The notes under the pieces: generated by a model
Seen by the model: only the letters and a program-made list of their open reading frames with translations
The model's database searches: none
Told to the model about the DNA's origin: nothing
In this document: positions 9,674-18,919 of the stretch, one piece after another
Layout: every line of letters starts with the position of its first letter
Numbering within the stretch: position 1 is the stretch's first letter
DNA from: Bacteroidota bacterium
Lineage (GTDB): Bacteria > Bacteroidota > Bacteroidia > Cytophagales > Cyclobacteriaceae
DNA: 64,000 nucleotides
Assembly (NCBI GenBank): GCA_018266395.1
Contig: JAFEAM010000006.1
Span: 74,532-138,531 of the forward strand
Direction of reading: 5' to 3'
Translations under genes and position numbers: made by a program

Positions 9674-10642
9674 CTAGCGCATCTGCTCCACGCCGAACTC
9701 CCACGCCCTCACTTCCATCCAGTTTTCGGCTCTTCCCTGAAGTGAGAAGCCGGTATGTCCTCCACGTTCGGGTGTTTCCAAATACACGCATTCATGACTT
9801 CGGGCTATGTCGTATGGATAGCATTCCTCTGGAAGGAAGGGGTCGTTCAGCGCGTTTACAATGAGGACGGGTACGGCGATATGAGGAATGTGCGGAAGCG
9901 AGGCGGCTTTTTGGTAAAAGTCGGCTGCATTTGAAAAGCCGTGGAGTGGAGCAGTATAGCAATTGTCGAATTCTTCAAAAGACCGGATCTTTTCGAAGCC
10001 TTCCGTTGAAACAGATCCCGGATACCTGGCCGCTTTAGCACGAATCTTTTTTCCGAGTTTTTTCAAAAAGCGGTTCAAATAGAATCGTTTGGATGGCTTG
10101 TCCAATTCACGGGCACTGGAGCCCAGGTGGCAGGGGACGGAAAATGTCACACCGGCGCTGATTGCTGCAGGAACATGGTGGCTGTTCTCACCCAGATACT
10201 TAAGTGCAAGACTGCCACCCATACTCACGCCCACAAGCACAATGGTCTTATAACACCCTGAAGATAAGGCATGGTCAATCACAGCCTTCAGGTCTTCAGT
10301 AGCACCGTGATGATAGAACCTTGGGAGACGGTTGATCTCACCGCTGCATCCCCGGCAATTCCAGGCGAGTGCATCCCAACCGCGTTGGTAGAAATACCTT
10401 GCCATCCCCTTGCTGTAATGCCTTTCGCTGCTCCCTTCCAGGCCGTGCGATACAATCATAAGAGAGGACGCGCCATTCTTTATCCAGTCCAGATCCAGAA
10501 AGTCGCCATCCGGCAATTCAAGACGCTCCCGCTGATAAGTGACGTCAGTTATTTTACGCAGGGCACTGGGGATGATAGTTTCCACATGCCCGTTGAACAT
10601 CCATGCGGGATGCCGGTATCTGCTGGTTGAAATGACGGGCAT
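9674..10642 (-). CDS. YheT/EMB8-family alpha/beta hydrolase
   Basis: This 322-residue cytosolic protein matches the YheT family of alpha/beta hydrolases. Family landmarks are the N-terminal NGHVETIIPSAL, the oxyanion strand VSHGLEGSS, AWNCRGCSGE, the nucleophile elbow GVSMGGSLAL, the acid region NALNDPFLPEE and the catalytic His in RGGHTGFS. Members are poorly characterised and may act as esterases on short acyl or lipid substrates. It is the last gene of a leftward trio with a GNAT protein and an MFS carrier; the start lies one base past the stop of the GNAT gene. I see no terminator in the 16 bases between it and the facing esterase gene. Confidence 0.82.
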   Translation of the reverse strand: MPVISTSRYRHPAWMFNGHVETIIPSALRKITDVTYQRERLELPDGDFLDLDWIKNGASSLMIVSHGLEGSSERHYSKGMARYFYQRGWDALAWNCRGCSGEINRLPRFYHHGATEDLKAVIDHALSSGCYKTIVLVGVSMGGSLALKYLGENSHHVPAAISAGVTFSVPCHLGSSARELDKPSKRFYLNRFLKKLGKKIRAKAARYPGSVSTEGFEKIRSFEEFDNCYTAPLHGFSNAADFYQKAASLPHIPHIAVPVLIVNALNDPFLPEECYPYDIARSHECVYLETPERGGHTGFSLQGRAENWMEVRAWEFGVEQMR

Positions 10643-10643
10643 G

Positions 10644-10922
10644 TCAGTCGAGGACGTCCTGGTATTCTTTCACCTTCTGAAACACTGACTTTGCGAAGGG
10701 ACACAGAGGCAGGACTTTGATCTGATGTTCACGGGCATAACGTACGCCTGCTCCTACCAGTTGCTTTCCGGTATTTTGTCCCTTCAGGACATCGGCGACT
10801 TCCGTGTGGTCGATAATGATGCGTGATCCTGCCTTGGTGAATGTCATTTTAGCCACACGAATTCCATCCCTCTCCACGTAGAACTCACCCTTCGTTTCGT
10901 TTTCTTCCAATTGAATGTCCAT
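10644..10922 (-). CDS. Small GNAT-type N-acetyltransferase (YidJ-like)
   Basis: This is a single-domain 92-residue protein of the short YjdJ/YidJ-type GNAT family. It contains DHTEVADVLKGQNTGKQLV, the acetyl-CoA loop region, followed by KVLPLCPFAKSVFQ, the usual end of this family. I start it at the ATG encoding MDIQLEEN rather than eleven codons upstream, because that start removes an overlap with the MFS gene and leaves a two-base gap. The acceptor substrate of these proteins is unknown. It lies between the MFS and YheT-like genes and is probably co-transcribed with both. Confidence 0.75.
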   Translation of the reverse strand: MDIQLEENETKGEFYVERDGIRVAKMTFTKAGSRIIIDHTEVADVLKGQNTGKQLVGAGVRYAREHQIKVLPLCPFAKSVFQKVKEYQDVLD

Positions 10923-10924
10923 AG

Positions 10925-12058
10925 TCAGGATGATTGATATCGTGCACTGAGCCATGACATCAGTGCAAAAAGAAACACTGCAAGCAACAACGCGAACCGG
11001 AGGGTAATGAGTTCGGCCAGCAGGCCCAGGATGGGGGGACCGAACAAAAAGCCGGTATAACCTACCGTTGTCACCATTGCCAAACCCACCCCCGGAGACA
11101 GATCCCTGGAATGGCCAGCTATGCTGTATGCGATTGGAACCACAGCGGAGAGGCCAAGCCCGACAACAAACAATCCAATAATAACGGCGTAAGGAGAGAC
11201 AAAGATGATGGCGAAGGTCAGCCCAATAGTGGCGACAAGGCTGCAGCCCACCATAAGCCGCTTGTCGCCGAAACGAATACGGGCGCCGTCCCCCATTACT
11301 CGTCCGATGGTCATGGCCAGAGCAAACGCTGAAAGCCCCATGGGTGCCAGCGCGGGATCAGCCTTGGCGATGTTCTCCATATAGTTTGTACTCCAGTCTG
11401 CCATGGCGCCTTCTCCCAGCATACAGCAAAATGCGATTACGCCAATGCTCACCATAGCAGCGTTGGGCAGTCGGAATGCAGGTCCCTCGTCGTTTCTGTT
11501 CACCGGTTTGTCATGGATGAGATAATGCCGTGCAATGAATACAGTCAATACGCTGATCGCTGCTATTATGATAAAATGAGTCAAAAGGCCAATACCGAGC
11601 TTGGTGAACAACGATCCGCACAAGGCACCGAGCATCATTCCAATACTGAACAGCGCATGGAACGAGGTCATGATCGGTTTACCCAATTGCTTCTCTACCA
11701 TTACCGCCTGCGAGTTCATGGCAACGTCCAGCATACCGGCGGAAACCCCCAGGAGGAAAAAAAGAAAGAACAATCCGGAAAGCCCCGGAGTTGCCATTAA
11801 TGGTATGAAGGGGATCAGGCTGCAATAAAGGAAGGCAGAGAAAATAGTAATCCTTCTGCTGCCGTTGCGGATGATTAGCCATCCGGTGAAAGGCATGGCA
11901 ATGACAGCGCCTATCGATGTGGCCAGCAGTACCAGCCCGACCACGCCGTTGTCGATGGAGAACAGATCCTGTATACGAGGCAGCCTGGAATAATAGTTGG
12001 CATGGACAAAGCCATTCAGGAAGAAGATTATTTTGACGGCAAGGCGGGAGGGTGACAC
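10925..12058 (-). CDS. MFS transporter (YbjJ/fucose-permease-like)
   Basis: This 377-residue inner-membrane protein has about 12 hydrophobic segments spread along its length. It starts with a GTG three codons after an in-frame stop, so little choice of start remains. The sequence NGFVHANYYSRLPRIQ followed by a glycine-rich second helix, and GWLIIRNGSRR between helices 2 and 3, are typical of the YbjJ-like branch of the major facilitator superfamily. A second-half GRVMGDGARIRFGDKR loop marks the internal repeat. The transported compound is unknown. It is the first gene of the leftward trio and is separated from rny by a terminator. Confidence 0.8.
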   Translation of the reverse strand: MSPSRLAVKIIFFLNGFVHANYYSRLPRIQDLFSIDNGVVGLVLLATSIGAVIAMPFTGWLIIRNGSRRITIFSAFLYCSLIPFIPLMATPGLSGLFFLFFLLGVSAGMLDVAMNSQAVMVEKQLGKPIMTSFHALFSIGMMLGALCGSLFTKLGIGLLTHFIIIAAISVLTVFIARHYLIHDKPVNRNDEGPAFRLPNAAMVSIGVIAFCCMLGEGAMADWSTNYMENIAKADPALAPMGLSAFALAMTIGRVMGDGARIRFGDKRLMVGCSLVATIGLTFAIIFVSPYAVIIGLFVVGLGLSAVVPIAYSIAGHSRDLSPGVGLAMVTTVGYTGFLFGPPILGLLAELITLRFALLLAVFLFALMSWLSARYQSS

Positions 12059-12087
12059 GACAACTTAGTTATGGGTTGCCCGATATA

Positions 12088-12113
12088 GAAAAGCCCCATT
12101 AACGGGGCTTTCA
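12088..12113 (-). terminator. Rho-independent terminator after rny
   Basis: Arms at 12090-12097 (AAAGCCCC) and 12104-12111 (GGGGCTTT) form a perfect 8-bp stem with a six-base loop. Read on the minus strand it is followed by TTTTCT-type sequence, so it terminates the rny transcript about 22 bases past the rny stop. Confidence 0.8.
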
Positions 12114-12134
12114 TTGACACAAGATTTATTGGTG

Positions 12135-13703
12135 TTACTTGGCATATGCCACACTCCTCATTTCACGTATTACGGTTACTTTGATCTGGCCAGGGTACTG
12201 CATGTCCCTTTCTATCTTTTGTGATATCTCGAAGCTTAGCTGGGCAGCGCGCTCGTCAGTGGCCTTTTCAGCATCCACAATTACGCGCAATTCTCTGCCC
12301 GCCTGGATGGCGAAGCATTTTTCAACTCCTTCGAATCCCAGTCCAACTTGCTCCAGTTCTTTGAGCCGACGGGTGTATTGTTCAATGACTTCCCTTCTTG
12401 CGCCGGGGCGCGCACCGGAGATGGCATCGCAGGCCTGAACAATAGGAGCTATCAGGCTGGCCATTTCAATTTCGTCATGGTGTGCACCGATCGCATTGCA
12501 AACCACAGGATGTTCCTTGTATTTCTGTGCGAGTTCCATTCCGACAATGGCATGCGGTTTTTCCAGTTCCTCGGGCCACACTTTGCCGATGTCGTGTAGC
12601 AAGCCTGCTCGCTTTGCCTGCTTTACATTCAATCCCAGTTCTGTCGCCATGACTGCACACAGGTTGGCCACTTCGCGTGAATGCTGAAGGAGGTTCTGGC
12701 CATAACTTGAACGGAACCGCATGCGGCCTATCATCTTGATCAATTCCGGCGCCAGGCCATGGATGCCAAGGTCGATTACAGTACGCTCACCGATTTCGAC
12801 AATTTCATCTTCAATGTTCTTGGAGGTCTTGGCCACAATCTCCTCAATCCTTGCGGGGTGTATGCGTCCGTCCTGCACCAGGCGATGCAGTGATAGTCGG
12901 GCAATCTCCCTGCGTACAGGGTCAAATCCTGAAATGATGATGGCCTCCGGGGTGTCATCTACGATGAATTCTACTCCGGTAGCGGCTTCAAGTGCCCGTA
13001 TGTTTCTTCCTTCACGCCCGATGACCTTACCTTTTACGTCATCGCTGTCGATGTTAAAGATGGATACTGAGTTCTCGATTGCGTGCTCGGTGGCAGTGCG
13101 TTGAATGGTTTCGATTACCAGTTTCTTGGCATCCTTGGTGGCGGTAAGTTTGGCCTGCTCCATGATGTCTTTGATAAAGGAGCTTGCCTTGGTCTGTGCC
13201 TCCTCTTTCATGGATTCAACAAGTTGGTCTCTCGCCTGATCAGCGGTGAGCTTGGAGATGCTCTCCAATACCTGGACTTTTTGCTGATTAAAGCGATCCA
13301 GTTCTTCCTTACGGCGTTTCACCAGTTCATGCTGCTGGGCAAGGCTCTTACGGTCCTCATCGAGATCAAGTTCTTTGCGCTTTATTTGTTCCAATTCCTT
13401 GGAAAGCTGAGCCTCGCGCTGCTTGATCTTTTGTTCGTTACTGATGATCTGGTTCTTTTTCCGGTTAGCCTCTTCTTCAAATTCCTGCTTCATTTTCAGG
13501 AATTTCTCCTTGGCCTCCAGGATGCGGTCTTTCTTGATGTTTTCAGCCTGCAACTCCGCCTCGCGGACGATAAGTTTGGCGCGTTCATCGAGTGCCGCCT
13601 GGTTCTTCTTCAGTTTTCGTTTATAGAGGATGCTTCCGATCAGGAAACCCAGGGCGATGGCCAGAACCACGCTCAGGATTACAATTATTAGTGTGATGTC
13701 CAT
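12135..13703 (-). CDS. rny: Ribonuclease Y
   Basis: This 522-residue membrane-anchored endoribonuclease starts bulk mRNA decay. The layout is standard: one N-terminal transmembrane helix (residues 4-25), a long charged coiled coil (about 30-190), a KH RNA-binding domain with [11 protein letters not shown] near 225, and an HD phosphohydrolase domain with HSREVANL and LLHDIGK. The length equals that of Bacillus subtilis RNase Y (520). It follows zapA after about 70 bases and is the last gene of the pheT-to-rny group, closed by a clear terminator. Nothing is unusual in it. Confidence 0.96.
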   Translation of the reverse strand: MDITLIIVILSVVLAIALGFLIGSILYKRKLKKNQAALDERAKLIVREAELQAENIKKDRILEAKEKFLKMKQEFEEEANRKKNQIISNEQKIKQREAQLSKELEQIKRKELDLDEDRKSLAQQHELVKRRKEELDRFNQQKVQVLESISKLTADQARDQLVESMKEEAQTKASSFIKDIMEQAKLTATKDAKKLVIETIQRTATEHAIENSVSIFNIDSDDVKGKVIGREGRNIRALEAATGVEFIVDDTPEAIIISGFDPVRREIARLSLHRLVQDGRIHPARIEEIVAKTSKNIEDEIVEIGERTVIDLGIHGLAPELIKMIGRMRFRSSYGQNLLQHSREVANLCAVMATELGLNVKQAKRAGLLHDIGKVWPEELEKPHAIVGMELAQKYKEHPVVCNAIGAHHDEIEMASLIAPIVQACDAISGARPGARREVIEQYTRRLKELEQVGLGFEGVEKCFAIQAGRELRVIVDAEKATDERAAQLSFEISQKIERDMQYPGQIKVTVIREMRSVAYAK

Positions 13704-13773
13704 AAATGATAAAAGTTGACATAAAGCCCGGAACGGCAGGCCGTCAACGAAATGTGCCGATGTTAAGGAAGGA

Positions 13774-14061
13774 TTACAGGATAGCCTGGGAGACCATCTG
13801 GTTCAGATGGCCTATTTTCTCCACTACAGACTGATCTACGGCGGTGGTACTTTCCTCTGCCGTCAATTTCTCGATGAGGCAGTCGAAGGCCGTCATAGCC
13901 AGCAAATCCTGTTTATCGTCTAATCCGAATTGCTCACGGTAAGATTTCAACTTTTCGTTGATCAGTTTTCCGGCGGCCCTCACCCTTTCTTCTTCGTCCC
14001 GTTTTACCTTCATGGGGTATTCACGGTCCGCTATCTTGATTTTGATTGAGAGTTCGTCCAT
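13774..14061 (-). CDS. zapA: Cell division protein ZapA
   Basis: This 95-residue cytosolic protein matches ZapA, which binds and bundles FtsZ at the division ring. The N-terminal beta region [16 protein letters not shown] is followed by helices with the conserved [18 protein letters not shown] and a [16 protein letters not shown] segment. It sits 14 bases after a small coiled-coil gene and pheT, an arrangement I recall from other Bacteroidota. It is probably transcribed with pheT and possibly rny. Confidence 0.88.
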   Translation of the reverse strand: MDELSIKIKIADREYPMKVKRDEEERVRAAGKLINEKLKSYREQFGLDDKQDLLAMTAFDCLIEKLTAEESTTAVDQSVVEKIGHLNQMVSQAIL

Positions 14062-14075
14062 TTTTTACTGTGCGC

Positions 14076-14372
14076 TTATCGGCTTAAATGAGCGATGCAT
14101 TTGTCAATCTCGCGGATGTAATCATCCACTGTCTTCCTCAACTCCGAAACACTTCCGTCTTCCGGGTGTATATTATCTACAATCTTAGCGATTTTAATCT
14201 GATTTCTAAAACCTGTCAGTTGATCGTCCTTCATCCTGAGCTGGGATCTCAGGTCCCCATTCTCGCTCTTCAGGGCAGAAACCTCCTGTTTAAGGTTTTT
14301 GTGGTCATTCAGCAATACAAGCAATTTTCTCTCCAGTCCGTTCAGATTGTTCTTCAAAAGATCCTGTTCCAT
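14076..14372 (-). CDS. Small coiled-coil protein between pheT and zapA
   Basis: This 98-residue protein has no signal peptide. Residues 5-55 form a heptad-rich coiled coil (LLKNNLNGLERKLLVLLNDH, then LKSENGDLRSQLRMKDDQL). The C-terminal part, VSELRKTVDDYIREIDKCIAHL, is a second helix. Its size, coiled coil and position next to zapA make a ZapB-like role in division plausible, but this is inference from context. It is 28 bases past pheT and 14 before zapA. Confidence 0.7.
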   Translation of the reverse strand: MEQDLLKNNLNGLERKLLVLLNDHKNLKQEVSALKSENGDLRSQLRMKDDQLTGFRNQIKIAKIVDNIHPEDGSVSELRKTVDDYIREIDKCIAHLSR

Positions 14373-14400
14373 GGGGGTGTAGTGGTTGGGTGAACGCTCT

Positions 14401-16827
14401 TTATTTCCGGATTACGGCGCCGAGGCGGGACTCAAACGCTGTCATCAATTTATTCATTGTTTTGTCAATCTCCTCATCGGTCAGAGTTTTTGTTTCATCC
14501 TGCAAGGTGAAGCCAAGTGCATAAGCTTTTTTTCCAGCAGGAATATTTTCGCCCTGATAAACATCGAACGCCGTGACCTCCTTAACAAGCATTTTTTCTG
14601 TCTCTGCCACCAATTTCTTTATCTCTTCAAATTCCACGCGCTTATCCAGTACCAAAGACAGGTCTCTTTTCACTTCTGGAAACTTCGGCACGTCCTTCAC
14701 ATCGAACTTAGGGTTTGCCGATTGGAAAAGCAAGGGAGCGTTCAGATCTGCATAGAAAATTTCCTGCTTTAGGCCAAAACCCGCAGCGAGCGACGTCCGC
14801 ACCTTGCCGGCCTTGCCCATTTCATTTCCTCCGGACATGAATTGTGTCCCATAGTCGAACAAAGGGTCATTCAATTTACTGGTTTGGGTGATTGAGATCG
14901 CACACTTTTCTGCCAGGTGTGCAACTTGCTGTGCAAGGTCATGGTAATTCACCTCACGGGCCTTTACCTGCCAGCTTTCAGCTTCTGCCATGCCACCCAT
15001 ATACAATGCCAGATGCTCCTTTTCCAGATATTTTTCCCCGACGAGGTGATAGGTCTTGCCAAATTCGAAAAAGCGTATGCTCCTTTGCTTACGGTTGAAA
15101 TTGTAAGCACAGGCTTCAAGCCCCGTAAACAACATGGTCTGTCGCAGAATACCCTGCTCTTCGCTGAGTTTATTCAGGATTTCTACCGGCTCTCCCTCCA
15201 ACCCCAGCTCTTTCCCTTTCTGATAGGCCTGATTGGTCAGAGAATTGGTAAAGATTTCATAGAAACCGTTTGCCACCAGCATTTCGGCAATGGATCGCTT
15301 GAATACGTCAATGTCCTGATCCGGAAAAGCAGCCAGGAAGTCAGTTCCTGTACGTTCTTCCAGTTGAATGCGGTTGAAGCCATAAATTCTGAGGATTTCC
15401 TCCACTACATCAGCCTCCTGCAATACGTCTACCCGATATGGAGGTACCGATACAACATAGTGCGTGTCGTGTTTCTCGGTAACTTCGATATCAAGGCGCC
15501 GAAGAATATCAAAGACTTCTTCGCGTGGTATAGTTTTCCCAATAAGGCGGTTCACGTTCCTGTCCTTGACGGTGATAAGCCTGTTGGTCACCGGTGAGGG
15601 ATATACATCGACGATATCCGATGAAATTTTACCTCCAGCCAGTTCTTTGATTAACAAGGCCGCCCTTTTGAGGGCATATACTGTGATATTAGGATCCGTA
15701 CCGCGCGAGAAACGGAAAGAAGCATCTGTCTTCAACTGATGTTGCATGCCGGTGCGCCGGATATAGTCCGGCGAAAAACAGGCGCTTTCGAGAAATACAT
15801 CCTTTGTTAGTTCAGTGATCCCCGAACGGAGACCTCCAAATACGCCCGCGATGCACATACCTTCCTGGGTATTGCAAATCATCAGGTCCTCGGTAGCAAG
15901 TGCCCGCTCTTTCCCGTCAAGGGTAACGAATTTCGAACCCTTGCTTAGTGTCTTCACTATCACTTTGTTTCCGGCGATGGCGGCGGCATCAAATGCATGG
16001 AGGGGCTGACCCACCTCATGACAAACAAAATTGGTGATATCTACAATGTTGTTGATGGGATTGAGGCCAATAGACTGGAGCCTGTTCTTCAGCCACGCCG
16101 GCGATTCACCAATCGTGACTCCCTTGATGGTTACCGCCGAATACCGGGGGCAGGCTTCCGCGTTCTCGACTTCGACGGGGATTACCAGGTCATGATTGTC
16201 CACCTTGAAAGCATCTACCGAAGGCCAGCGCAGAGGACGCCCGGTGGCAGCATGCAAATCCCGTGCAACACCAATATGGGATGCTGCATCGGCACGGTTA
16301 GGCGTAAGCCCGATTTCAAAAACAGAATCAGAGGCAACCTGGAAATAAGAAAACGCCGGAGTTCCATTTGGCAGATGGGCGACTTTGGCCCTGTCCAAAA
16401 CGATAATTCCTGCATGGCTTTTTCCCAAGCCTATTTCATCCTCGGCGCAGATCATCCCCTCACTGACCTCGCCACGGATTTTGGCGATCTTGATGGTAAA
16501 AGGATCTCCGGAGAAAGGGTAGAGGGTTGTGCCGGGAAGGGCAACTATTACCCGCTGACCTGCTGCTACATTAGGGGCACCGCATACAATAGGATAAACT
16601 CGGCTCTCCCCAACGTCGACAGTAGTGAGCGAAAGCTTGTCGGCGTTCGGGTGTTTACTGCAACTCAGAACCTCCCCGATTACAAGACCCTTTAGACTGC
16701 CACGGACTGTTTCAAAATCATGGATGCCTTCCACTTCCAGGCCCGTACTCGTGAGAATCTTTCCGGTTTCGTCAGGGGTCTCAATCAGGTCGATATATTG
16801 AGCCAGCCAGGAATAAGCGATCGTCAT
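14401..16827 (-). CDS. pheT: Phenylalanine-tRNA ligase beta subunit
   Basis: This 808-residue subunit forms the alpha2-beta2 synthetase that charges tRNA-Phe. Domains run in the usual order: N-terminal EMAP/OB tRNA-binding domain (residues 40-150), B3/B4 editing domain with the GITELTKDVFLESA region, B5 domain, catalytic-like core (ILRIYGFNRI) and a C-terminal anticodon-binding ferredoxin-like domain (FPEVKRDLSLVLDKRVEFEE). The length is that of a typical bacterial PheT. It leads the group pheT, coiled-coil gene, zapA, rny. A TATATTTG box lies 19 bases upstream of its start. Confidence 0.96.
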   Translation of the reverse strand: MTIAYSWLAQYIDLIETPDETGKILTSTGLEVEGIHDFETVRGSLKGLVIGEVLSCSKHPNADKLSLTTVDVGESRVYPIVCGAPNVAAGQRVIVALPGTTLYPFSGDPFTIKIAKIRGEVSEGMICAEDEIGLGKSHAGIIVLDRAKVAHLPNGTPAFSYFQVASDSVFEIGLTPNRADAASHIGVARDLHAATGRPLRWPSVDAFKVDNHDLVIPVEVENAEACPRYSAVTIKGVTIGESPAWLKNRLQSIGLNPINNIVDITNFVCHEVGQPLHAFDAAAIAGNKVIVKTLSKGSKFVTLDGKERALATEDLMICNTQEGMCIAGVFGGLRSGITELTKDVFLESACFSPDYIRRTGMQHQLKTDASFRFSRGTDPNITVYALKRAALLIKELAGGKISSDIVDVYPSPVTNRLITVKDRNVNRLIGKTIPREEVFDILRRLDIEVTEKHDTHYVVSVPPYRVDVLQEADVVEEILRIYGFNRIQLEERTGTDFLAAFPDQDIDVFKRSIAEMLVANGFYEIFTNSLTNQAYQKGKELGLEGEPVEILNKLSEEQGILRQTMLFTGLEACAYNFNRKQRSIRFFEFGKTYHLVGEKYLEKEHLALYMGGMAEAESWQVKAREVNYHDLAQQVAHLAEKCAISITQTSKLNDPLFDYGTQFMSGGNEMGKAGKVRTSLAAGFGLKQEIFYADLNAPLLFQSANPKFDVKDVPKFPEVKRDLSLVLDKRVEFEEIKKLVAETEKMLVKEVTAFDVYQGENIPAGKKAYALGFTLQDETKTLTDEEIDKTMNKLMTAFESRLGAVIRK

Positions 16828-16846
16828 GTTCTTAAAAAAAGAGGGT

Positions 16847-16854
16847 CAAATATA
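16847..16854 (-). promoter_or_regulatory. Candidate -7 box for pheT
   Basis: On the minus strand this reads TATATTTG, an exact fit to TAnnTTTG, 19 bases before the pheT start. The best TTTG further upstream (16879-16882) is 24 bases away, which is too far, so only one element is convincing. Confidence 0.35.
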
Positions 16855-16877
16855 AGATTTCGGCGTCAAAGAGCGGA

Positions 16878-17501
16878 TCAAAAATCCCAATCCAGACCAA
16901 GCCGGTCCTTAAGTTGATGAAGAAGCGGGTTCTTTTCGGCGAGGTGCTCGAATTTCTCACGTGATGTATAAACGACCTTCTGTTGTTGCTGTGTCTGCTG
17001 TACGGGTATGATGGACAAATCAGTATTCTGCAGTTTTTCCCTGAGGAATTGCAAAAGCTCGCGTTTGAAATTCTCCAGCAGAGTCTCCTCTACGGGATTC
17101 GCCAACGTGACCGTAATTACCGGTGAATCGAAGCTTATGTTTCTTCGCAACAACTGATATTCTGCCACCTGGTTCTTCCGAAGTTCTGCAAACTCGACCC
17201 AGGCCGACTGCAGCGCCTCCGGCTGAACGGTGTTTTTTCGTTCGGGGGGAGCAGGGCTTTCGGCCGACTTCTTTTCCGGACTGGTTGGGGTAGCTTTGAA
17301 TAGCTCCTGCAAATTGAGCGTGGACTTGGGTCTCGATGACCTGGTGCCAGGGGATTCAGGCTTGATTACGGTGCGTTCCTGAAGGACAGACTGCAGGTTT
17401 TCCTGTAAGCGATCTGAGGCGGCATCCGGCAAACGTTCCACTTCCGGTGTACCATTTCCTGGATCCTTTACAGGCTCGTTCTTTAATTCAATTTTTTTTT
17501 T
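16878..17501 (-). CDS. dnaX: DnaX tau-specific C-terminal part, in the -1 frame relative to the DnaX core
   Basis: This stretch has no credible start of its own: the frame is open from the ten-A run at 17501-17492 down to 16878, about 207 codons. After the A run it reads IELKNEPVKDPG, then a Pro/Ser/Lys-rich linker (roughly 17300-17420) with NLQELFKAT, and a folded C-terminal domain (about 16878-17200) with AWVEFAELRKNQVAEY and LRRNISF, ending HQLKDRLGLDWDF. This is the usual tail of Bacteroidota DnaX and holds the tau-type contacts to the rest of the replisome. It is joined to the core at 17483-18613 by a -1 shift, or by an extra A in the mRNA or genome. The full tau-like product would have about 578 residues, a normal length. 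See the slippage entry. Confidence 0.85.
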   Translation of the reverse strand, partial: KKKIELKNEPVKDPGNGTPEVERLPDAASDRLQENLQSVLQERTVIKPESPGTRSSRPKSTLNLQELFKATPTSPEKKSAESPAPPERKNTVQPEALQSAWVEFAELRKNQVAEYQLLRRNISFDSPVITVTLANPVEETLLENFKRELLQFLREKLQNTDLSIIPVQQTQQQQKVVYTSREKFEHLAEKNPLLHQLKDRLGLDWDF

Positions 17502-18613
17502 AATCCCGCAGTTGCGGTGGCTTCCGTCGAATGGCCGACTCCGTTCTGAGTGGAGTTTATAACTGAACGAACGTGGGCCATCTTCATCAATGCCAGTTCA
17601 ACGAGGAGGCGCTGATTCTTGCTTGCTTTATAATTAATGTCACACTGGCTTGCGATGCTTAGCCATGAAAGCAGAAGCGAATAGGGGACAGCCTTTGCCT
17701 GTTCGGCATAGTTCTTTTGTGCGCTTTCCGGTACTTCCATCAATAGCACAGTGCGCGCATCCTGTGCCACCATCAGGTTCCGAATGTGCTCAGACAGGCC
17801 CAGGATAAAATTCTGTCCGTCAAAACCTTTGTGAAGGATTTCATCGAAGATGAGGAGGGGTACCGCGTGATTTTCACCAAGCAGCGCATCCACTACCTTG
17901 AAATAATATTCATAATCAAGAATGTGCAGGTTTCTGATCACATCCTTGAAGGTGACTCCCTTTCCGGAGGAGAAGGTGACCATAAGGTCAAAAATGGAAA
18001 GGGCGTCGCGTAGCGCCCCATCGGCTTTTTGCGCAATCAGGTGGAGGGCCGCTTCTTCCGTTTTGATTCCTTCCCGATCTGCAATTTTCTTTAACTGCCG
18101 CGCGATGTCGGAAATCTGTATTCTGTTAAAGTCGAATATCTGGCACCTTGAGAGAATCGTGGGGATGACCTTGTGCTTTTCAGTTGTAGCGAGTATAAAG
18201 ATGGCATAAGGCGGAGGCTCTTCCAGTGTTTTGAGGAATGCATTGAAGGCCGCATTGGAAAGCATGTGCACCTCATCGATGATATAGACTTTGAATTGAC
18301 CGTATTGCGGAGGGTATCGCACCTGATCGATAAGGTTGCGGATATCTTCCACCGAATTGTTGGAGGCCGCATCAAGTTCGAAGATATTCAGACTGTTGAG
18401 TTCAGCTTTTTCTTCGAAGCCGTTGATCATCCTCGCCACGATACGGGCACAGGTTGTTTTGCCTACTCCCCGCGGACCGCAAAAGAGGAGGGCCTGAGCC
18501 AGCTTATGGCCGTCAATGGCATTCCGGAGTGTGGTGGTAATGTGTTCCTGTCCGACCACTTCTTCGAATCCGAGGGGCCGGTATTTGCGGGCAGAAACAA
18601 CAAAATTGTCCAT
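17483..18613 (-). CDS. dnaX: DNA polymerase III gamma/tau subunit, core (clamp-loader ATPase)
   Basis: This 376-residue protein is the AAA+ clamp-loader subunit. Landmarks are EVVGQEHITTTLRNAI near residue 18, the Walker A GPRGVGKTT near 45-53, the Walker B DEVHML near 114, SRC sensor-1 context (ILATTEKHKVIPTILSRCQ) and a sensor-2 GALRDAL near 205. Domain III follows to about residue 350. The four-cysteine zinc motif of E. coli DnaX is not present, as in relatives that have lost it. Right after the core the zero frame reads LKKKLN and stops, which would give a gamma-like short form. The tau-like tail is in the -1 frame. Start choice MDNFVVSARKYRP is the family's normal start. Confidence 0.92.
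   Translation of the reverse strand: MDNFVVSARKYRPLGFEEVVGQEHITTTLRNAIDGHKLAQALLFCGPRGVGKTTCARIVARMINGFEEKAELNSLNIFELDAASNNSVEDIRNLIDQVRYPPQYGQFKVYIIDEVHMLSNAAFNAFLKTLEEPPPYAIFILATTEKHKVIPTILSRCQIFDFNRIQISDIARQLKKIADREGIKTEEAALHLIAQKADGALRDALSIFDLMVTFSSGKGVTFKDVIRNLHILDYEYYFKVVDALLGENHAVPLLIFDEILHKGFDGQNFILGLSEHIRNLMVAQDARTVLLMEVPESAQKNYAEQAKAVPYSLLLSWLSIASQCDINYKASKNQRLLVELALMKMAHVRSVINSTQNGVGHSTEATATAGLKKKLN
17492..17501 (-). other. A10 slippage site in dnaX
   Basis: Ten consecutive A on the coding strand, preceded by TT and followed by TTGAATTAA. In the zero frame they encode three Lys and a stop follows three codons later. In the -1 frame the protein continues for about 200 codons. Runs of A are used for transcriptional slippage in Thermus dnaX (nine A), and E. 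coli dnaX shifts -1 at an A6G heptamer. A single missing A in the assembly would look the same. Confidence 0.7.
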
Positions 18614-18919
18614 CGGTCCGAAAGATAGGTTTTAGGAGTATAAATGGGAAGCTGTTGGGAAAATGTTGACATATCCATGTGTTCAACAGTGGGATCGAAG
18701 TAATGAAGATGATCAGGAGGCTCCAGGTGGTGCCGGCGACAAAATCAATCCACGGGTCGGTGAATAATCAGGTGAAAACCAGATGGCGGTACTGATTTCC
18801 AGTGAAAATTCACAAATGATCACCTGCTTTGGCAATTAGTACCAGTTTTCAGGGATGGATTAGCGTTGGATTCTCTATATTAAATAGTCCTGATTGAATC
18901 CTCATACTTGTAAGGCGGC
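18614..18919. other. Divergent intergenic region between dnaX and the CHAT gene
   Basis: About 300 bases with no credible gene. It must hold the promoters for dnaX (leftward) and for the CHAT gene (rightward), but I find no exact TAnnTTTG box with a well-placed TTTG and no copy of the GGGTTACCC/ACAAAG pair found upstream of the sigma factor gene. Near the CHAT gene there is only a loose AT-rich stretch at about 18875-18890. Confidence 0.4.

Noticed and set aside
12475-13691. Several long frames opposite rny
   Set aside because: They mirror the coiled-coil and HD regions of rny on the other strand and lack start signals; rny itself is certain.
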